Positions 1 to 9,575 of a DNA stretch of 64,000 nucleotides are shown piece after piece (within the stretch, counting starts at the first letter, position 1; every line of letters starts with the position of its first letter). The DNA comes from Chthoniobacteraceae bacterium (GTDB lineage Bacteria > Verrucomicrobiota > Verrucomicrobiia > Chthoniobacterales > Chthoniobacteraceae): NCBI GenBank assembly GCA_947449735.1, contig CANFTB010000002.1, positions 62,001 through 126,000 on the forward strand. Direction: 5' to 3'. The position numbers were made by a program, and so were the translations under genes. The notes beneath the pieces are model-generated. The model was not told where the DNA came from, ran no database searches, and worked only from the letters and a program-made list of their open reading frames with translations.

Positions 1-3000
1 GCCGGGGCCATCACTTTGACGGGTGGTGTTCTTGATCTTGGGGGCAACGCTCAAGTGGCTTCGGGAACGATCACCTTTGCAGGTGGAACCTTACAGAATG
101 GGACATTGACCTCCGCGGGTGGCGCGTTCCTTGGGTTCTCCGGGAACGTGGACGCTGTTCTCGCAGGGTCCTACGGACTCTCAAAAGTGTCTGCGGGCCT
201 GCTCACGCTGAGCGCGGTCAATCTTTACGCAGGTGAAACGCGGGTGAATGAAGGAACCCTTCTTCTCGCCGGTGGTGATGACAGGCTCTCTAGCAGTTCT
301 GCAATCTCACTGATTGGAGGCATTTTGGATCTGGGGGGCAACTCTCAGACATCCAACGCTACGATTACAATCGCAGGTGGAACGCTTGCGAACGGGACGC
401 TGGTGTCAAGCGGCACGGCCTTTGCGGCAGAGAGCGGTTCCGTTTCGGCAGTCCTCGCGGGTTCTCAGGGACTTGTGAAATCGGGTGCAGGTGTGATTCG
501 CTTGAGCGCCTCGAACGTATACGCGGGTGGAACAAGTGTGAATGCCGGCTTGCTGGAGCTGTTTGGAGGAGATGACCGGTTGTCCACAGGCGGATCCCTC
601 TCGATTAATGGAGGGTCTCTAGACCTTGGAGGGAATCGTCAGACCACGAGTGGGTTGATTACTTTTGCGGGCGGAGAGGTTCGAAACGGCACTTTGATCT
701 CGAGTGGCACCACGTTTGTGGGATTGAGCGGGAGGGTTTCCGCCGTTTTGTCCGGCACTCAGGGCCTAGTAAAGAGTGGCGCCGGGTCGCTGTTATTGAG
801 CGCTTCCAACGACTACGCGGGCGGAACCGTTGTGAACGAAGGCTCCTTGGTGCTTTCGGGAGGAAATGACCGTCTCTCGATTGCTGGGAATATCGAAAGT
901 AACGGAGGTGTTTTTGATCTCGGTGGATTGACTCAAAACACTTCCGGAGTGGTGACTTTCGCTGGTGGAACGGTCCAGAATGGAACACTGGTCTCTGTTG
1001 GAACAGCGTTCGTCGGCAAGAGCGGTTGGGTTTCCGCCACCTTGGGCGGTTCTCACGGGCTGGTGAAGCGCACAGGAGGCAGCCTCACTCTTAGCGGAGC
1101 CAATACGTTGTCGGGAGGGATCTCGCTTTTGGAGGGACGCTTGAATCTGAACAATGGCGGTAATTCCACAATGTCCGCATTGGGAACCGGATTGTTAACG
1201 CTTGCCGGCGGATCATTGGACAACACCTCGGGCGCGCCTTTAACCATGGCGACCAACAACAGCCAGACATGGGCTGGAGATTTTGCCTTCATTGGCAGCA
1301 ATGATTTGAACCTCGGAGCTGGAGTGGTTTCGCTTGTTTCCTCGGTCTCGGTGGACGTTCTTTCGGGAACATTGAGCGTGGGCGGGGTGATTCAAGGCTC
1401 GGGCTTTGGACTTTCCAAGCGAGGCAGCGGAACCTTGGAGCTTCTCGGACCGAGCACCTACACTGGGGGGACCACCGTTGAAGACGGTCTGCTTTTGCTC
1501 TCAGGGGCATCCGACAGGCTTTCTAACGTTGGCAAGATTACTGTTGCTGGTGGCGTATTGGATTTGGGGGCGCACTCGCAGACGACATCCGGAACCATTA
1601 CGATTGCAGGGGGTACGGTTCAAAACGGTACGCTTGAAAGCAGCGTTCTCGCGATCCGGGGCGAAAGCGGGTTAGTCACGGCTCAAGTTGTGGGTGTGAA
1701 CGGTCTCAGGAAGTTCACCGGCGGTACACTCACTCTGGCTGGGGCAAACACCTTCGCGGGTGGTGTTTCTTTGGAGGACGGGCTTCTCAATCTGCACAAC
1801 GGCGGCGGCGGCGCTTCGTCGGCTTTGGGAACGGGCACATTGACCATTGCTGGAGGGTCCCTTGGAAACGCTTCGAGTTCCGAGGTGATTATCTCCACGA
1901 ACAACGTCCAGCGCTGGTTGGGAGACTTCACTTTTGTGGGCCCATACAGCTTGGATCTGGGAACCGGCGACGTCACGATGGGTGCGGACCGCATTGTAAC
2001 TGTGACTGCCAGCACGCTCACGGTAGGTGGGGTGATTGGAGGCGGGCCTTTCGGACTCACTAAAACCGGAGAGGGACGGCTCGTGTTACGGGCCGTTGAG
2101 ACCTACACGGGAGGGACGACGGTTCGCGATGGCGTGCTCAGCCTCCTTGGCGGAGACAACTCCCTTGCCTCCACAGGGGCAATCACATCGCTCGGCGGGC
2201 TTCTGGATTTCGGAGGGTTCTCGCAATCCACTTCCGGCTTGATCACTTTCGCCGGGGGAACCGTTCAGAACGGAACTCTGATTGCGGTGGACCAGGACTT
2301 CGCCGGGCTTAGTGGAACTGTGACAGCGGTTTTGGCCGGTACCCAGGGCTTTCAAAAGCAGTCCGCGGGGACGTTGCTTCTTGCTGGAACGAATACTTTC
2401 TCCGGAACGGTTCTCGTCGGCCAGGGCACGCTCGGACTGGCAGGCGGCAACGCGCTTTTGGACTCTTCCACAGTCCACCTCTCCGGCCCGGGCACGTTGG
2501 AGCTGCATGCGGACGAGACGATCGGGGTGTTCTCAGGCGGCGGAACGCTCGCTCTGAATACGTTCAAGCTGACGACCAACATGATTCAGGACTCGGTTTT
2601 CAGCGGTGCAATTTCCGGAAGTGGGACCGTTGAAAAGCTTGGGTCCGGCGCCCTTACTCTGAACGGTAGCAGTCCTTTGTTTAGCGGAACCTTTAGAATA
2701 ACGAGCGGAACCGTTTTGATTGGTGCGGGCAAGCCTCTGGGGGACGCAACTCTAGAGCTTGATGCCTCCGCGAGTGCGGCGTTTTTATCCTCCGGAACTC
2801 TGGGAGCCATCTCGGGACTGGGCAAGATTCTGCTGCCCGGTTCGACGCTGACGATATCAGGACCGCAGGACACAACCTTCACTGGGGTGATCAGCGGGAT
2901 GGGCTCGCTGCTCAAAGACGGCCCCGGCGCTCTTGTGCTCAGCGGGACGAATACTTTCGAGGGAGGGGTGACGCTTCTCGGCGGGGCTTTGAGAATGGGA

Positions 3001-6000
3001 AATCCCGCGGCGCTTGGAATCGGTACCTTGTACTTGAACGGCGGCACCCTGACGGGCACGGATTCCTCCACGGTAAGGAATGTGACGAATAACGTGATTG
3101 GAGGCGGCGATGCCTCGATTGGCGATTCTCTCTTGAGTGCGCCTGTCCGGTTTGTCTCTTCTGTGACGCTCACCAGGGATGTTGCATGGACAGTGCTTAG
3201 TGACGTGACCGTGGAGCAGCCTCTGACTGCCGCTGGAACCATTGGGTTTACCAAAGATGGAGCGGGCTCCCTTTGGTTCGCATCTCAGACGGCATATGCG
3301 GGCGGTACGACTGTGCGCGGCGGGTCTTTGATTGTGGCAGGAGGGGTAAACCCGCTCTCGACCACAGGCGCTATCACCGCGCTCGGCGGTGTCCTCGATC
3401 TCGGCGGAGGTATTCAGTCGACCTCGGGCACGATTACTTTTGACGGAGGGAAGGTGCAGCATGGAACTCTGGTTGCGACGGCGTCGCCTTACATTGCGCG
3501 AAGCGGAACGGTGTCGGCTGATTTGCAAGGCTCTCAGGCCCTCTTGAAGTCTGGGGACGGGGTGGTGACCCTGCGCGGAGAGAATACCTATGCCGGCGGA
3601 ACTACTGTAACGGGAGGTTCGTTGCTTCTGCGCGGTGGCGATGACCGGTTGTCCACTAGCGGTTCGATAACGGTTGTTTCTGGAGCGCTCGATCTGGGGG
3701 GGGCGAAGCAGACCACATCAGGTCTCGTGACAATCGCAGGAGGTGCGGTAAACAATGGGACTTTGGTGTCATTGGGGACCGCGTTTGTGGTGGATAGCGG
3801 AAGGGTGTCAGCGACGCTTGCCGGTACACAGGGCTTGGTCAAAAACGGTGCAGGGACGCTCTACCTGGACGCTGGTTACACGTTCTCAGGTGCCTTGACG
3901 ATCAACTCGGGAAGCTTGGAGATTTCAATGGCAGGGACTGTGGGAGACGGTGTGATCACCATTGCCACCGGAGCACACCTAAACTTCCAGCTGACGGCGG
4001 ACCGTCACATCACCAATCGAGTGCTCAGACCTGACGGGACAAAGGTTCCATACGGCACGGTGCTTAATCTAAACCCAGCCTACAACGTTTTCTGGGATGG
4101 GGGGTCGACTGTTCCGTTTGTAAAAGCCGGGAGCGATGGTCTGATTCTGGATACCCTTGAAAGTCCCGATACTACGCTGATCTCTTCCGGCGGGACCCTG
4201 AAGATGATCGGCCGGGGGGAACTGCCTGTCACGAACCCGGCGCGTCTTTCCGGTACGGTCCCCGTTTTGGTGCCTGGCGGTGGCTCCGTCTTGATGAACG
4301 GTGTGATTTCCAATGGACTCGATGACGCTGGAAATGTTGTTCCGGGCAAATTGATTAAGACTGGTCTGGGCGATTTGATCTTGAGTGCAGACAGCACTTT
4401 CAGTCTGGGCACTGAGATCCGGCAGGGGACCCTCGAGGTAAGAGGAGGCAAGGCCTTGGGAACGGGAGACGTAAGCATCGGAGAAGGGACTGCGCTAAAT
4501 TTGAATGCCGCTTCTGACGGAGCTTCGTTCGACTTTACCTTGCTCCTGGATGGATCTGGAAAGGTGATGAAAAGCGGTGCGGGGCTTACCGTTTTGAGCA
4601 ATTCTTCAAACAGCTACACAGGCGGAACAGAGATCGCCGCCGGTACGCTTGAAATTCGGAATTCGGGAGCCGTGGGAAGTGGTGGAATTACAGTTGGTGC
4701 TTCTGCGTCATTTAAGGTGAGTGTCGCGGCTAACGAGTCTTTTACTCTGAGCAATCCTCTGAAAGGGGACGGTTGGCTCGTAAAGTCGTCGCCCGGGACC
4801 CTTTCGGTAACCGGTGCAAATGAGCTGACGCTGGGGACACGCCTGGAGGAGGGTAAGCTTGCCGTGGGGTCTGTAGATTCGTTGGGCAAGGCGCTGCTTC
4901 TGAATGGTGGGACGCTCAGCCTCACGTCCAGCGTTGCGATGGGCATCCCAGTAACGATGGCTGGGAGTGTTTCCTTGGAGACGGCCACCGGGGCGACGAG
5001 TGAACTTGCTGGCGACCTGAAAGGGGTTGGAAAACTTTCTGCTTCAGGTGGCGGTGCTTTGAAGGTCAGTGGCAAGGTGACTGTCGATACCGGCGTTTTG
5101 GAGGTCGTCAATGCAAAGAGTGGAGCCAGTGGGTTAACCAAAAACGGTGAGGGTACGCTCAAGTGGAGTGGAGCCGGTTCTGTGCAGGGAGCCGCGCAGG
5201 TGAATGGCGGGACCCTTGAAGTTTCCGGCGACCAGATTCTGATCGACCTGACAAAGCTGGGGTCGGGTAAGCTCGAAGTGCTAGGTAACTCCAGGTTTGA
5301 AGGCACGACGGTGCTGCAGTCTGGGACGATTGTTGTGGATAAAAACTCAGCGCTCGCGAAAGTTCCCTTGCTGGTTGTGGGAGGCAAAGATTCTTCCGGC
5401 ACGCTGCTCGACGTTTCGGCGGCTCCAACCGGGTTGATTGTGGGCCCGAATTCTGAGCAGACCCTCAAGGGCAGGGGAACCATTCTGGGAAGTGTTTCGA
5501 TCCGAGCGCATGGCGTTTTAGAGCCCGGTAACTCGATAGACACTCTTACTATCAGAGCTACCGCGTTCACGCATGCGCTGGGGGACTTCACGATAGACCC
5601 CGGTGCGACATTTAACGCCGAGTACGCTTACTCAGCGCTCAGCGGAGGAAGCAGCGATTTGATAAGAGTTACCTCGGATTCTTCGGGAGCTTTCGGGATA
5701 GCGACCATCAACGGGGGTCAGGTGAATCCAAAAGTGTGGGGGGGTGGAAGGCTTCCGGATTTCGTCCCGCATGCTTTTACGATTTTAACAGCGGCCTCGG
5801 GAGTGGTTGGAAGTTTTGATGGAATTTATCAAACGGCGGTCATCCGAGGCGCATTGGGGTCCTTCCGCGACCCGTTGGTCGGCGCCGGGACACTTAATAA
5901 TTCAGTCTCCATGGTGCTTCTGCGTGTTCCCTATGAGGTTCTTGGAGGGGGAGGGGCCAGGAGTCGTTATGGCGCGGCTCTGGATTTGAATCTTTCCACG

Positions 6001-7071
6001 GTCGATCCCGCATTGTCTTCGCTTCTGGATTTATTGGATGGTTTGGCCACGCAGGCGCAAGTGCAGGCGGTTTTGGAGAGAACAAATCCAAGCGCCTACG
6101 CCGAGGGTTATGGACTTTCCGTGAGCCGGTTGCAGGACGTTGGGAAGACGCTCTCTGACCGGTTCACAAGTCTAGCCGGGCGCTCAACTTTGGCTGAAGG
6201 AAACGGTGGGTCAGCCTCGGATGAAGGCGGAGAGTGGACTGCCTGGACGAACACCTACGGAGGTTCCGCGGCGAGATCTGCTGGTGCGTCTCAAAATGGC
6301 GGATTTTCCTCGAGCACTTATGGATCCATGACCGGCGTGGAGCACCCGTTCGGACCGATGATTTTGGGCTTGTTCGGTGCTGCGGGGTCGGCAAACGAAC
6401 AGTTAAATCAACTTGAGTCGCGAATCACCTCGGACAGTTGGCACATGGGGCTCTACTCCAGCCTGCCGGTTGGACAGCGTGTTTTTCTCAATGGCGCGGC
6501 CATTTACGGCCAAAGCGACAACGTATTTAAACGTTCCCTTTCCGGCCTGTCTTTGGGTGGTGTCGGACGCGGCAAAATGGAGGGTGAAGAAACGCTCTTC
6601 CACTTGGGAATGAATGTGCAGGTTGCGCCTTCGGAGGTGAACTGGAGTGCTGTTTTGGGAGCAGAGATTTCCTACGGTCTTGTCCGCTCAGGATCCGTCA
6701 GGGAATCTGGAATGGGGGCACTTGGGGCGGAAGTTTCCGCAGCCTCCGAGTCGACGACGTTTTCGCGTATCGGAATCGAATTGGCAAAGGAACTGAATGT
6801 GAAAGGTCTTCCCATGCGTTTTGCTGGAAACGCCTCCTGGCTGCACGATTTTGAAGCAGATCCAAAAATGCTTTCAGCCCGCATGCAAATTCCTGGAGCT
6901 TCCGCCTGGAAGATCGAAAGCGAAAGGCGCGCTGTAGATGCGTTGCGGACAGGGCTTTCGCTCGAGTTGGCCGTGGGCGACAGGAAGACCATGAAAATCT
7001 ACGGCGACCAGCAGTTCCAGAGCGGTGGACACGTCCTCCGCGGTGGCATTACATTCACCGTTGGTTTCTAG
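1..7071 (+). CDS. Giant autotransporter with PATR repeats and C-terminal beta-barrel (5' end outside window)
   Basis: Type V secretion protein. The frame is open to base 1, so the true start and signal peptide lie upstream; at least 2,356 residues are present. The passenger is a long Gly/Thr/Ser/Leu-rich beta-helix built from PATR-type units (recurrent GGT.-NGTL, LDLGG, GLVKSGAG and YAGGT motifs). The first three full units recur with an exact 294-bp (98-residue) period, with GG-D/N-DRLS motifs at 271, 565 and 859; later units are more diverged or hybrid. The last ~280 residues (from about 6230) form an autotransporter beta-domain ending in FTVGF, the terminal Phe being typical of outer-membrane barrels. 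Likely role: a surface-displayed or adhesive protein; the ligand cannot be inferred. Family assignment is firm. Confidence 0.93.
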   Translation, partial: AGAITLTGGVLDLGGNAQVASGTITFAGGTLQNGTLTSAGGAFLGFSGNVDAVLAGSYGLSKVSAGLLTLSAVNLYAGETRVNEGTLLLAGGDDRLSSSSAISLIGGILDLGGNSQTSNATITIAGGTLANGTLVSSGTAFAAESGSVSAVLAGSQGLVKSGAGVIRLSASNVYAGGTSVNAGLLELFGGDDRLSTGGSLSINGGSLDLGGNRQTTSGLITFAGGEVRNGTLISSGTTFVGLSGRVSAVLSGTQGLVKSGAGSLLLSASNDYAGGTVVNEGSLVLSGGNDRLSIAGNIESNGGVFDLGGLTQNTSGVVTFAGGTVQNGTLVSVGTAFVGKSGWVSATLGGSHGLVKRTGGSLTLSGANTLSGGISLLEGRLNLNNGGNSTMSALGTGLLTLAGGSLDNTSGAPLTMATNNSQTWAGDFAFIGSNDLNLGAGVVSLVSSVSVDVLSGTLSVGGVIQGSGFGLSKRGSGTLELLGPSTYTGGTTVEDGLLLLSGASDRLSNVGKITVAGGVLDLGAHSQTTSGTITIAGGTVQNGTLESSVLAIRGESGLVTAQVVGVNGLRKFTGGTLTLAGANTFAGGVSLEDGLLNLHNGGGGASSALGTGTLTIAGGSLGNASSSEVIISTNNVQRWLGDFTFVGPYSLDLGTGDVTMGADRIVTVTASTLTVGGVIGGGPFGLTKTGEGRLVLRAVETYTGGTTVRDGVLSLLGGDNSLASTGAITSLGGLLDFGGFSQSTSGLITFAGGTVQNGTLIAVDQDFAGLSGTVTAVLAGTQGFQKQSAGTLLLAGTNTFSGTVLVGQGTLGLAGGNALLDSSTVHLSGPGTLELHADETIGVFSGGGTLALNTFKLTTNMIQDSVFSGAISGSGTVEKLGSGALTLNGSSPLFSGTFRITSGTVLIGAGKPLGDATLELDASASAAFLSSGTLGAISGLGKILLPGSTLTISGPQDTTFTGVISGMGSLLKDGPGALVLSGTNTFEGGVTLLGGALRMGNPAALGIGTLYLNGGTLTGTDSSTVRNVTNNVIGGGDASIGDSLLSAPVRFVSSVTLTRDVAWTVLSDVTVEQPLTAAGTIGFTKDGAGSLWFASQTAYAGGTTVRGGSLIVAGGVNPLSTTGAITALGGVLDLGGGIQSTSGTITFDGGKVQHGTLVATASPYIARSGTVSADLQGSQALLKSGDGVVTLRGENTYAGGTTVTGGSLLLRGGDDRLSTSGSITVVSGALDLGGAKQTTSGLVTIAGGAVNNGTLVSLGTAFVVDSGRVSATLAGTQGLVKNGAGTLYLDAGYTFSGALTINSGSLEISMAGTVGDGVITIATGAHLNFQLTADRHITNRVLRPDGTKVPYGTVLNLNPAYNVFWDGGSTVPFVKAGSDGLILDTLESPDTTLISSGGTLKMIGRGELPVTNPARLSGTVPVLVPGGGSVLMNGVISNGLDDAGNVVPGKLIKTGLGDLILSADSTFSLGTEIRQGTLEVRGGKALGTGDVSIGEGTALNLNAASDGASFDFTLLLDGSGKVMKSGAGLTVLSNSSNSYTGGTEIAAGTLEIRNSGAVGSGGITVGASASFKVSVAANESFTLSNPLKGDGWLVKSSPGTLSVTGANELTLGTRLEEGKLAVGSVDSLGKALLLNGGTLSLTSSVAMGIPVTMAGSVSLETATGATSELAGDLKGVGKLSASGGGALKVSGKVTVDTGVLEVVNAKSGASGLTKNGEGTLKWSGAGSVQGAAQVNGGTLEVSGDQILIDLTKLGSGKLEVLGNSRFEGTTVLQSGTIVVDKNSALAKVPLLVVGGKDSSGTLLDVSAAPTGLIVGPNSEQTLKGRGTILGSVSIRAHGVLEPGNSIDTLTIRATAFTHALGDFTIDPGATFNAEYAYSALSGGSSDLIRVTSDSSGAFGIATINGGQVNPKVWGGGRLPDFVPHAFTILTAASGVVGSFDGIYQTAVIRGALGSFRDPLVGAGTLNNSVSMVLLRVPYEVLGGGGARSRYGAALDLNLSTVDPALSSLLDLLDGLATQAQVQAVLERTNPSAYAEGYGLSVSRLQDVGKTLSDRFTSLAGRSTLAEGNGGSASDEGGEWTAWTNTYGGSAARSAGASQNGGFSSSTYGSMTGVEHPFGPMILGLFGAAGSANEQLNQLESRITSDSWHMGLYSSLPVGQRVFLNGAAIYGQSDNVFKRSLSGLSLGGVGRGKMEGEETLFHLGMNVQVAPSEVNWSAVLGAEISYGLVRSGSVRESGMGALGAEVSAASESTTFSRIGIELAKELNVKGLPMRFAGNASWLHDFEADPKMLSARMQIPGASAWKIESERRAVDALRTGLSLELAVGDRKTMKIYGDQQFQSGGHVLRGGITFTVGF
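271..1146 (+). repeat. 294-bp tandem PATR coding repeats
   Basis: In-frame 98-codon units within the autotransporter passenger, starting at 271, 565 and 859. Each unit carries GG-D/N-DRLS, LDLGG, an AGGT-NGTL block and a GLVK block. More diverged copies continue to about 3.9 kb (for example near 1504, 2150, 3341 and 3631). Confidence 0.8.
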
Positions 7072-7252
7072 GGTAACGAAGGTGCGTTAACACCGGTCTC
7101 CCGGATCCAGATGTTGAATGGGGTGCTTTAACGTCGAAATGCTGACAGCACTCGACATGGTCGCTAGGCATTGCCCCAGCGTCATGCGGATGCCGAGAGT
7201 TGTCGGCCTGCGGCCGGGTGGGGGGGCGGAGAAGTGGAGCGGCAGCCGCCCT

Positions 7253-7726
7253 CTAGCGGGTAATCGTGCGGGTGTCGCCGTTCACGAGCATACGAACCCA
7301 TTCACCTGGATAGAAATTCTCCCCGTGATTATTTTGCACCACGCTCCATGTCTGTCCCGACTGAGTTCTGACGGTGATCTCGAGGCCGCGTTTCGTCGTC
7401 GCCTGCCGCTCAATGGCGTCCCCAGCAAATCCGCCTGCAATCGCGCCGCCCACTGTGGCCAGTGTATTCGCCTTTCCCTTGCCAACAAAAGAGCCCAGAA
7501 CCCCGCCTGTGACAGCTCCTGCCCCAACACCCACAATCGACGACTCTCCGCGCAGCACGACGGGCCTTACCTGCAAGATTTGGACCTCATACACTTGCAT
7601 CGCCTGACCCCTGACTGCCCTTGGATAAGAGGCGTAACCCTGCTGTTCCTCCATGACGCATCCAGGAAGCGAAACCAGCCCCGCCAAGGCGACGGCGTGG
7701 GTGTATCGGACGATGGTTTTGTACAT
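7253..7726 (-). CDS. Glycine-zipper outer-membrane lipoprotein (SlyB/Pcp-like)
   Basis: About 157 residues from the ATG at 7726. An in-frame upstream extension exists but lacks a signal peptide, so it was rejected. The N-terminus (MYKTIVRYTHAVALAGLVSLPGC) is a lipoprotein signal with a Leu-Pro-Gly-Cys lipobox. A central Gly/Ala-rich segment (VGAGAVTGGVLGSFVGKG, then AGGFAGDA) is a glycine-zipper 2TM motif. The C-terminus (QTWSVVQN...FYPGEWVRML) resembles the small beta domain of SlyB-type proteins. Likely role: envelope-integrity lipoprotein. It is convergent with the autotransporter and looks monocistronic. Confidence 0.8.
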   Translation of the reverse strand: MYKTIVRYTHAVALAGLVSLPGCVMEEQQGYASYPRAVRGQAMQVYEVQILQVRPVVLRGESSIVGVGAGAVTGGVLGSFVGKGKANTLATVGGAIAGGFAGDAIERQATTKRGLEITVRTQSGQTWSVVQNNHGENFYPGEWVRMLVNGDTRTITR

Positions 7727-8060
7727 AAGATCAGTGGGTCTGGTTGTTAAGTTCTGAGGCTGGCGTGTCAGCACACACTGAGGATTGCTCATTCCTTGCC
7801 AAACGCCAATCCCGGAAATCGAATCAAATCCGGAGGCATGAAGCGGTTTCAGCGGCATGTACGGACTCGACTCAAACGCATGCCTGCTGGAGCGGGAATC
7901 GTGTGGAGCTTTCGGGGATTTGAATGACTTAGACGCCGGGATGTGACCCTTAAAGTTTCTGGCGCCCAGTGGAACAATCCGTCATGTTATGGTCTTTGTA
8001 ACCCCCGAGCGAGCCCGCCACCGCTCAGCCTGAGGACCGCCGAGATTTTAGGAGAAAGTT
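7727..8060. other. Intergenic region between the divergent lipoprotein and SET genes
   Basis: About 330 bases with no ORF that I consider real. It must hold the promoters of both divergent genes, but no clear -35/-10 pair or operator was recognised. An AGGAGAAAG ribosome-binding site lies just before 8061. Confidence 0.5.
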
Positions 8061-8483
8061 ATGCCCCGAACAAAGAAAGAAATTCTGCGCCACCTACGAT
8101 CAGATATTTTTTGCAAGATAGGGGTGTCGAAGACACACGGAGTGGGTGTCTTTGCGATCAGGGAGATTCCTAAGGGAGCTACGCCGCTACGCAGTCTTAG
8201 GCGACACAAGGAGGTGGCGATTTCAATGAAGGAATTGAAAAGGCTTCCGAAAGAAGTGAAAAAGCAGATTGAGATTTTTTGCTTTATAGAAGACGAAGTG
8301 GCGCTGGTCCCAAGCATAGGGATCAACTCATTTGACATGGCCGTCTATCTGAACCATTCGAAGCAGCCGAATCTGAAGTTTAAACGCAATGGTTCATTGG
8401 AAGCCCTGAAAAAAATCCGCAAGGGCGAGGAACTATTTATCGACTACGACATCAGTTTCGGAGCGATCCACACTTTTAAATAG
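8061..8483 (+). CDS. Small SET-domain protein (putative protein-lysine methyltransferase)
   Basis: 140 residues, preceded by a strong AGGAG site. SET signatures are present in order: an N-terminal HGVGVFAIREIPKGA segment, the YLNHSKQPN (NHS) motif that helps bind S-adenosylmethionine, and RKGEELFIDYD (GEEL..DY) near the C-terminus carrying the catalytic Tyr. There is no pre-SET or post-SET cysteine cluster, so this is a minimal bacterial SET protein; the substrate is unknown. The gene is visibly richer in A/T and in Lys/Ile codons than its neighbours, which suggests recent acquisition. It is convergent with the gene at 8628. Confidence 0.82.
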   Translation: MPRTKKEILRHLRSDIFCKIGVSKTHGVGVFAIREIPKGATPLRSLRRHKEVAISMKELKRLPKEVKKQIEIFCFIEDEVALVPSIGINSFDMAVYLNHSKQPNLKFKRNGSLEALKKIRKGEELFIDYDISFGAIHTFK

Positions 8484-8627
8484 GGATGAGAGGAGGAGGA
8501 GTCCCGTCGCCTCCGGGGTTTACAGGCCGGCAGTTACAACCGGTGCCTCTTCCCACGGGAAACCTCCCTTGCAACGCGGCTCAAACTCAGAAGTTGGTGC
8601 CTGCTGAATGGAACGCAGGCAAGGTCG

Positions 8628-9575
8628 TCATGCGAACGCTGGAGTCTCAAGGAGCGGTCTAAAGTCCGAACGGTCTGTGCTGTTTTCGACAGGCTCCCGA
8701 TTTGCCAGTGCCGCGGGCTGCCTGTAGATGCGGTTCCACTCCTCTTGTCTAAAGTCGGTATGGAGTGGGGAGCTGGGGTCCTTAGCCAACGGATGTTCCG
8801 GATCCGCGAGTGCGAGGGCGTAAATAGGCTCGTAATCGGTTACAAACAAAGACTTGTAGCCGTAGTCGTCTACTGGGCCAAGATTGTAAAATTTGTAGCC
8901 GTTGCGTGCTGCCCAGCGGCTGGCCAACAGGCAGGCGTAGATTCCCGGCGACTTGTTCTTGAATGCCCTGTTCCACTGGCAGAAGCTCCCGTAAACCTGT
9001 GAGTAGGCGGGCAAAAGGATGGACACATCTGTCAGGACAAGTTCACCTTCCGCGCTGTGTACCTTGATGATGAGCACATCAAGCTTTCGAACATAGTCCA
9101 CGAACCCGTGGATTTCCCGGTCATCTATGTAGCAGTCCTCAAAGTGCTGCCCGCCGAGTTTGTTGATTTCCTCAAAGGTGATTTCCTTGCCCGAAACGAC
9201 GGTCTCGGAGTGGGTGAAGGTTCGAAATCCCTTCGAAATATCCTTAAACTTCCGGGCCCGTCTTGGGTCGCTCTCGAAATCTTCTGATGCGACGTTCACA
9301 AGTCCGTATTTGTCATTGATCGGCACACCAAAGGGACTGTCCGGAGGCAGGGCGTATACGATGAACGGCTTCTGAACATTGGCGAGCAGTTCCTCGTCCA
9401 CGGCGATGTAGGGGCACAAAGCATCCCACCGGCAGGTGTAATACAGGATATCGTTGTGGTAACTTTCGACAGACAAATTTTTCGAGGTCCAGCTTTGATA
9501 TCCAACCTCTCTCACGCGCGATCCGTTCTGGTTGTGTTTTCGGGTAACCTTGAAGTTGTTGGGTGTTGCGTTCAT
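8628..9575 (-). CDS. Uncharacterised protein with a possible GNAT/arginyl-transferase-like C-terminus
   Basis: 315 residues. I cannot name the family with certainty. The segment around residues 195-250 (YGSFCQWNRAF..., YACLLASRWAARNGYKFYNLGP, DYGYKSLF) resembles the acceptor half of aminoacyl-tRNA-protein transferases (Ate/Bpt type), where a Gly-Tyr or Gly-Pro turn precedes a Lys-rich strand. The N-terminal half has scattered Cys/Trp (CRWDALCPY) but no CxxC pair. Its start overlaps the stop of the upstream YkgJ-like gene by ATGA, so the two are translationally coupled and probably act together. Alternative: an unrelated GNAT-fold acyltransferase. Confidence 0.5.
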   Translation of the reverse strand: MNATPNNFKVTRKHNQNGSRVREVGYQSWTSKNLSVESYHNDILYYTCRWDALCPYIAVDEELLANVQKPFIVYALPPDSPFGVPINDKYGLVNVASEDFESDPRRARKFKDISKGFRTFTHSETVVSGKEITFEEINKLGGQHFEDCYIDDREIHGFVDYVRKLDVLIIKVHSAEGELVLTDVSILLPAYSQVYGSFCQWNRAFKNKSPGIYACLLASRWAARNGYKFYNLGPVDDYGYKSLFVTDYEPIYALALADPEHPLAKDPSSPLHTDFRQEEWNRIYRQPAALANREPVENSTDRSDFRPLLETPAFA

